A program made the position numbers and the translations under genes. A stretch of 7,331 nt of DNA from an uncultured Lachnospiraceae bacterium (GTDB lineage Bacteria; Bacillota; Clostridia; Lachnospirales; Lachnospiraceae): positions 1 through 7,331 of the forward strand of contig CADBTG010000031.1 of NCBI GenBank assembly GCA_902797475.1, written 5' to 3'. This document shows, piece after piece, positions 6,284 through 7,331 of this stretch. The notes under the pieces were generated by a model. It did no database searches, was not told the origin of the DNA, and worked only from the letters and a program-made list of their open reading frames with translations. Each line of letters begins with the position of its first letter. The first letter of the stretch is position 1.

Positions 6284-7331
6284 ATGAAATTAGGAATCGT
6301 CGGACTTCCCAATGTCGGGAAGAGCACATTGTTCAATTCCCTGACAAGGGCAGGCGCGGAATCGGCCAACTATCCGTTCTGCACGATTGACCCGAACGTG
6401 GGTGTCGTTACGGTGCCGGATGAGCGGCTTAACGTTCTTACGGAAATGCATAAGAGTAAGCGCACGATTCCCGCTGTCGTGGAATTTGTCGACATTGCGG
6501 GACTCGTAAAGGGAGCTTCTAAAGGTGAGGGACTCGGAAACCAGTTCCTTTCGCATATCCGTGAGACGGATGCAATCGTGCATGTGGTACGCTGCTTTGA
6601 GGATTCGAACATCATCCACGTGGACGGAAACGTTGACCCCGTAAGAGATATCGAAACCATCAATCTCGAGCTGATTTTTGCAGACCTCGACACGGTTGAG
6701 CGCCGTATCGCGAAGGTCGGAAGAGCGGCAAGCTTTGACAAAGTGCAGGCCAAGGAATTCGAGATGCTTAAGAAGATCAAGGAACTTCTCGAGGACGGCA
6801 AAAAGGCCTGCGAGTACACCACCGATGACGACGATGAAAACGGATGGCTCAGAGGCTATTCGCTTCTTACGAGAAAGCCCGTCATCTATGCGGCGAATGT
6901 TTCGGATGATGACATTGCCGATGACGGCGTGAATAATCCTTACGTAAAGAAGGTTCGCGAGTTTGCAAAGGAAGAAGGCTCCGAGGTATTTGTCATCTGC
7001 GCAAGACTGGAAGAGGAAATCTCCGAGCTCGAGGAAGACGAACGTAAGGAATTCCTGACGGAGATGGGACTTGAGGAAGCCGGCCTTGAAAAGCTGATTC
7101 GCGCAAGCTACCATCTGCTCGGTCTGATCAGCTTCTTAACAACCGGACCGGACGAGACGAGAGCCTGGACGATTACGAAGGGTACGAAGGCTCCTCAGGC
7201 GGCAGGCAAGATTCATACGGACTTCGAACGGGGCTTCATCCGGGCGGAAGTTGTCGCCTATGACGATCTGGTTGCCTGCGGCGGCATGACCGGAGCAAAA
7301 GAAAAAGGCCTTGTTCGCTCCGAGGGCAAGG
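6284..7331 (+). CDS. ychF: Ribosome-binding ATPase YchF (OLA1/Obg-related), 3' end outside window
   Basis: TRAFAC-class P-loop protein that prefers ATP to GTP, binds ribosomes, and has been linked to stress and redox responses in E. coli. The frame stays open to the window end: 349 codons, about 15-16 short of the family's 363-367, so only the last strand of the TGS domain is missing. G1 is GLPNVGKS (7-14), G2 FCTI (32-35, Thr34), G3 DIAG (70-73), followed by the YchF signature GASKGEGLGNQFL (77-89). His112 in IIHV matches E. coli His114, implicated in hydrolysis. A helical, partly acidic insertion spans about 125-195. The G4-equivalent is NVSD (205-208), with Asp where the usual ATP-specificity motif is NxxE. 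The TGS domain starts at about 280 and includes RAWTITKGTKAPQAAGKIH. The start is supported by AAGGAGA at 6267-6273, ten bases upstream. It lies 36 nt after rpe with no clear terminator between, so it is probably cotranscribed. Assignment is certain. Confidence 0.96.
   Translation, partial: MKLGIVGLPNVGKSTLFNSLTRAGAESANYPFCTIDPNVGVVTVPDERLNVLTEMHKSKRTIPAVVEFVDIAGLVKGASKGEGLGNQFLSHIRETDAIVHVVRCFEDSNIIHVDGNVDPVRDIETINLELIFADLDTVERRIAKVGRAASFDKVQAKEFEMLKKIKELLEDGKKACEYTTDDDDENGWLRGYSLLTRKPVIYAANVSDDDIADDGVNNPYVKKVREFAKEEGSEVFVICARLEEEISELEEDERKEFLTEMGLEEAGLEKLIRASYHLLGLISFLTTGPDETRAWTITKGTKAPQAAGKIHTDFERGFIRAEVVAYDDLVACGGMTGAKEKGLVRSEGK

Noticed and set aside
6290..7114. Long open frame on the minus strand (274 codons) across ychF
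   Set aside because: It mirrors the ychF coding frame, has no recognisable domain, and is a codon-bias shadow.
7174..7190. Short direct repeat TACGAAGG in ychF
   Set aside because: It encodes conserved TGS-domain residues (ITKGTKAP). Ordinary coding coincidence.
1..7331. A hidden novel system, CRISPR array, mobile element, tRNA or riboswitch
   Set aside because: Coding genes fill almost the whole window, with gaps of 41 nt or less. I saw no spaced repeats, terminal inverted repeats, transposase, tRNA-like fold or leader structure.

Overview
The window is a compact, single-strand (+) stretch of housekeeping genes: rsmB (5' end cut off) - rlmN - stp (PP2C phosphatase) - prkC (PASTA Ser/Thr kinase) - rsgA - rpe - ychF (3' end cut off by the window). 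The order rsmB-rlmN-stp-prkC-rsgA-rpe is the well-known Firmicutes arrangement (Bacillus subtilis: rsmB-rlmN-prpC-prkC-cpgA-rpe). The base composition is moderately GC-rich. The kinase P+1 region (GSVHYLSPEQ followed by ARGGYSDE) and the phosphatase MNQD motif look to me like Clostridia, probably Lachnospiraceae. That placement rests on recalled family resemblance, not on a search.

Layout: bases 2-913 hold the C-terminal methyltransferase part of RsmB, whose reading frame runs in from upstream. rlmN overlaps it by 14 nt (900-913). stp overlaps rlmN by 4 nt (ATGA at 1940-1943). A 41-nt gap with a ribosome binding site precedes prkC (2704-4629). rsgA starts one base after the prkC stop. rpe follows after 27 nt and ychF after 36 nt. 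No gap exceeds 41 nt. I see no convincing terminator inside the window, so the whole set is probably one transcription unit. A possible internal promoter lies in an AT-rich patch at the end of rlmN.

The genes join two themes. One is ribosome maturation and function: RsmB methylates 16S rRNA, RlmN methylates 23S rRNA and tRNA, RsgA is a 30S assembly GTPase, and YchF is a ribosome-associated ATPase. The other is reversible Ser/Thr phosphorylation responding to the cell envelope: PrkC senses muropeptides or lipid II through extracellular PASTA domains, and Stp reverses its phosphorylations. In B. subtilis the RsgA orthologue CpgA is itself a PrkC/PrpC substrate, and the reported phospho-threonine position appears conserved here. 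Rpe is a metabolic passenger (pentose phosphate pathway).

I found no undescribed system, mobile element, CRISPR array or RNA gene. The points most worth a second look are an Asn in RsgA where the family usually has its catalytic switch-I His, the conserved RsgA phospho-Thr, the AT-rich codon island with a promoter-like sequence in rlmN, the Thr-Pro hexanucleotide repeat tail and Asp-rich juxtamembrane segment of PrkC, the non-canonical NxxD in YchF, and ychF standing where thiN often follows rpe.
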